From NCBI RefSeq assembly GCF_001940245.1, contig NZ_MJIG01000004.1:1426001-1490000 (forward strand): 64,000 nt of DNA. Direction: 5' to 3'. Below are positions 61,625 to 64,000 of this stretch, one piece after another (position 1 is the first letter of the stretch; every line of letters begins with the position of its first letter). A model generated the notes under the pieces. That model did no database searches and was not told the origin of the DNA. It worked only from the letters and a program-made list of their open reading frames with translations. Source of the DNA: Anaerostipes sp. 992a (GTDB taxonomy: Bacteria; Bacillota; Clostridia; Lachnospirales; Lachnospiraceae). The translations under genes and the position numbers were made by a program.

Positions 61625-63376
61625 TTAATCGGCATCGACAACTACAAATTCATCACCTGCCTTTAATTTCAGTCTGCGGCTCAGGAACTGCTCGATGTTG
61701 AACTCATTCTTTTTGTCGAAGTCTGATGTGTACTTATAGTTCGGATGCTGTGTCAGATCGTACTTGTCAGACAGAAACGGTCTCACACCACGTAGCTGCA
61801 AGATGCACTTACCACCATCCAGAACTGCCAGCTCATCCACGGTCGCAAGGTCTTTCCCCAGCTTTTGATAATTCATGCCGTAGGATGGGCTGTTACCTCT
61901 GGTATTTGAGGTGTTGTAGGTGTCGATGGTCTCTTTCCCAAGTGCCTGATTCAGTTCTTTCAACGTGGTCGGCTCAGAACCGCCAAGGAAAATACGGGAA
62001 TCCATGTTGCCGATGATGGTGTCCGAATTGTCCTTGTAAATGGCTTTCAGCTGAGACTGTGCCTGAAGGACAAGGCAGGCAGATATTTCACGGCTTCGGA
62101 TAGTCGCCACCAACTTTTCCAGATTGGGAATCTGACCGATATTTGCCGCTTCATCAATCAGACAGCGCACATGAACCGGCAGTCTGCCGCCATACACATC
62201 ATCTGCTTTTTCGCAGAGCAGGTTGAACAGCTGGGTATAAATCATAGAGATCAGGAAATTAAAAGTCGCATCCGTGTCCGACATAATCAAGAACAGTGCT
62301 GTTTTCTTGTCTCCGAGGGTATCCAACTGCAATTCGTCATAGGCTGTAATGTCCCGGACTTCCTGAATATCGAAGGGAGCAAGTCTCGCACCGCAGGAAA
62401 TCAGAATACTCTTAGCTGTCTTGCCGGCAGCCAGCTTGTACTTCTTATACTGGCGAACTGCAAAATGATTTGGCTTTTTCTTTTCCAGAGCTTCAAACAT
62501 CAGGTCAACCGGATTCTGGAACTCCTCGTCGTCCTCACGCACCTCCATTGCGTTTAAGAACTCGATCAGAGTGGAGAAGTTCTGTTCCTCAACCGGCGCT
62601 TCATAGTGGATATACCCAATCAGGGCGCAGTACAGAAGGGTCTCTGCTTTCGTCCAGAACTCGTCACCGGCTTTCCCGTCGCCTTTGGTATTGGCAATCA
62701 ATGTCGTCACCAGCTTCAGAATGTCTTTTTCTGAATGGATATAGGCGAACGGATTGTAGTGCATCGACTTCTTAAAGTTGATGGTGTTGAAAATCTTGAT
62801 GTTGTAACCATGCTTCAACAAAGCATTGCCGCACTCGATGACAATGCTGCCTTTCGGGTCTGTGACAACATAGCTGGAGTGCATCTGGAGAAGATTCGGT
62901 TTCAGCCAGAACCTTGTTTTTCCTGAACCTGAACCTCCGATAATCAAAACATTTTTGTTTCTGGCATTAGCAGGATTCTTCGGTCGGTTGGACATCATCA
63001 GCCGTTCCGTTTTCGTCAGGATAATATTGTCCTCAAACTTTGGAGCGGTGAACGGCTCAATGTCTTTGGCTGTACCCCAACGGGCAGAACCATACTCCAC
63101 ATTGTGCCGGTACTTCTTGGCGTTTTTGCTTTTCAGATAAACCGCAAGTCGAAGCCCTGCGCCACAGGCAATTCCCACCAGCAAATCCAGCGGGTAAAAG
63201 CTGGGAAGTGGATTGCCCAGGGCAACCGGAAGGGCATAAAAAAAGCTGAGGATTTTTGCAGAAGAATCTGCACCCTCAGCCAATCGCCATGCTTCTCCAA
63301 AATTCGTTGCAAATAATCCCACCAGAATATATGGGATGTTCAGAATCAGGAGCTTTTTCAAATTGATTCTGTTCAT
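61625..63376 (-). CDS. VirD4-like type IV coupling protein (CD1115 family)
   Basis: About 583 residues. Two N-terminal membrane helices are followed by Walker A IIGGSGSGKTRFWLKPNLLQ, YVVTDPKGS, Walker B VRCLIDEAANIGQIPNLEKLVATIRSREIS and the motif LVLQAQSQLKAIY. It links the relaxase-DNA complex to the mating channel and can also accept mobilizable elements. The start ATG overlaps the PcfB stop (TGATG). Confidence 0.93.
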   Translation of the reverse strand: MNRINLKKLLILNIPYILVGLFATNFGEAWRLAEGADSSAKILSFFYALPVALGNPLPSFYPLDLLVGIACGAGLRLAVYLKSKNAKKYRHNVEYGSARWGTAKDIEPFTAPKFEDNIILTKTERLMMSNRPKNPANARNKNVLIIGGSGSGKTRFWLKPNLLQMHSSYVVTDPKGSIVIECGNALLKHGYNIKIFNTINFKKSMHYNPFAYIHSEKDILKLVTTLIANTKGDGKAGDEFWTKAETLLYCALIGYIHYEAPVEEQNFSTLIEFLNAMEVREDDEEFQNPVDLMFEALEKKKPNHFAVRQYKKYKLAAGKTAKSILISCGARLAPFDIQEVRDITAYDELQLDTLGDKKTALFLIMSDTDATFNFLISMIYTQLFNLLCEKADDVYGGRLPVHVRCLIDEAANIGQIPNLEKLVATIRSREISACLVLQAQSQLKAIYKDNSDTIIGNMDSRIFLGGSEPTTLKELNQALGKETIDTYNTSNTRGNSPSYGMNYQKLGKDLATVDELAVLDGGKCILQLRGVRPFLSDKYDLTQHPNYKYTSDFDKKNEFNIEQFLSRRLKLKAGDEFVVVDAD

Positions 63377-63861
63377 CACAAATCACGCTCCTGTTTCTTT
63401 TCCCGAACCTTCCTGGGGATAGCTGCTACCATCTCTTTGAACTTCTTCAGCTGTGCCAGAACGCTCGGTTTCTTATCCTTCGTCAATGACCTTGCCTGAT
63501 GTTCCTTGCAGATAGCATCCAGGGCATCTGCATCCTTGGAACGGACAAAGACAAGATAACGGGGAGGATCAACGGACTTATCTTTTCTTACGGCAAAGTC
63601 CACACCGTATTTCTTGGCGAGCCTTTCAAAATCCCGGATGCCATCCTTATCAATTTCCACATTGGTGGCACCCTGATTCTGTCCCAGCAGCTGTTTCACG
63701 GATTGCTTTCCGTGAACCGCCGTATCTCTGGTTCCTTTTCTCGCCTTGACCTTTTCCCGGTGCTGCAAATATTTGCGAATACCGGCAATGATACTTCGAG
63801 CAGTCAGCCTTGTCGTGCTGATTGCCAGATTTATCGTCCTGTTTTCAACTTCTTCCTGCAT
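63376..63861 (-). CDS. PcfB family protein
   Basis: 161 residues, DUF3801/PcfB pattern: NLAISTTRLTARSIIAGIRKYLQHREK, GKQSVKQLLGQNQGATNVEI, DPPRYLVFVRSKDADALDAICKEHQ. In pCF10, PcfB-type proteins work with the coupling protein. RBS CAGGAGGTGATGATTC. Translationally coupled to VirD4. Confidence 0.88.
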   Translation of the reverse strand: MQEEVENRTINLAISTTRLTARSIIAGIRKYLQHREKVKARKGTRDTAVHGKQSVKQLLGQNQGATNVEIDKDGIRDFERLAKKYGVDFAVRKDKSVDPPRYLVFVRSKDADALDAICKEHQARSLTKDKKPSVLAQLKKFKEMVAAIPRKVREKKQERDL

Positions 63862-63895
63862 GAATCATCACCTCCTGCAAGCAGTAGAATGAGGG

Positions 63896-64000
63896 TCATC
63901 GTGCCATATCTCTGCGGTCGTAATACAGATTTCCTCTGGCAACATTGGCATGACTGATAATCTTGATGTTCCCGACTTTCTGGTTGTCCAGAGCTTTCTG
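63896..64000 (-). CDS. C-terminal end of an ICE gene running off the right edge
   Basis: Minus-strand frame QKALDNQKVGNIKIISHANVARGNLYYDRRDMAR-stop, ending 35 bp upstream of PcfB. Too little is visible to name the family. The context (upstream of PcfB/VirD4) implies an ICE transfer-region protein. Confidence 0.5.
   Translation of the reverse strand, partial: QKALDNQKVGNIKIISHANVARGNLYYDRRDMAR

Overview
The window looks like the chromosome of a gut Clostridia bacterium, most likely Lachnospiraceae. The backbone is AT-rich with Firmicutes-type genes (trmB, a DacF-like D,D-carboxypeptidase, a Na+/alanine symporter, a YegS/DgkB-type lipid kinase) and strong AGGAGG ribosome binding sites. The right-hand 38 kb is a nest of mobile DNA typical of Lachnospiraceae and Ruminococcaceae. 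No species can be named from this sequence alone.

Positions 1-5900: an IS607-type element (tnpB running off the left edge, tnpA with an internal deletion). It is followed on the minus strand by an operon: ECF sigma factor, DUF4179-type anti-sigma factor, a 759-aa secreted repeat/FN3 protein and three very small membrane proteins. Positions 6100-14000: ordinary backbone (DUF378 protein, choice-of-anchor I protein, tRNA-Lys, trmB, D,D-carboxypeptidase, lipid kinase, symporter). A roughly 450-bp gap at 10.7-11.15 kb looks like a structured non-coding RNA. Positions 14000-21500: a decaying stretch of pseudogenes mixed with a few intact genes (zinc macrodomain hydrolase, sugar O-acetyltransferase, DUF1349 protein, peptide deformylase). 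It lies between two copies of a fic-integrase module. The left copy is a deletion derivative. The right copy (21.7-25.8 kb) is complete, with a tyrosine integrase, a four-HTH protein and a small excisionase, and the 3' piece of a tRNA-Arg gene lies just outside it.

Positions 26.17-39.79 kb: a Tn4451-like mobilizable transposon with a large serine recombinase, ParB, a PC4-like protein, a MobV relaxase with its own pMV158-like oriT, a RepA-like ATPase flanked by four inverted iteron-like repeats, sigma-like regulators, a group IIC intron, an IS200 copy, a mosaic tetracycline resistance gene of tet(O/32/O) type with an attenuator leader, and tnpV. On its right it interrupts topB of a Tn1549/CD1115-type integrative conjugative element (ICE). 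The transfer genes of that ICE (DUF4366, DUF4315, NlpC/P60 hydrolase, VirB4, PrgI, VirB6, Maff2, VirD4, PcfB) run on the minus strand from 40 kb to the right edge. The ICE is itself split at 48.19-60.68 kb by a second Tn4451-like element inserted in a duplicated Maff2 gene. That element carries a serine recombinase, TnpW, a VapE helicase, a CHC2 primase, a MobQ relaxase with a matching nic site, RepA, and resistance cargo: an Lsa-type ABC-F protein with a uORF leader, a lincosamide nucleotidyltransferase and an uncharacterised P-loop kinase.

Together the right half is a three-level nest. A conjugative element should supply the mating pore and coupling protein, while each of the two passengers has its own relaxase and oriT and could in principle be mobilized by it. 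Expected resistances are tetracycline, lincosamides and probably streptogramin A/pleuromutilin. The truncation of topB by the first passenger suggests that the host ICE is damaged in this strain.
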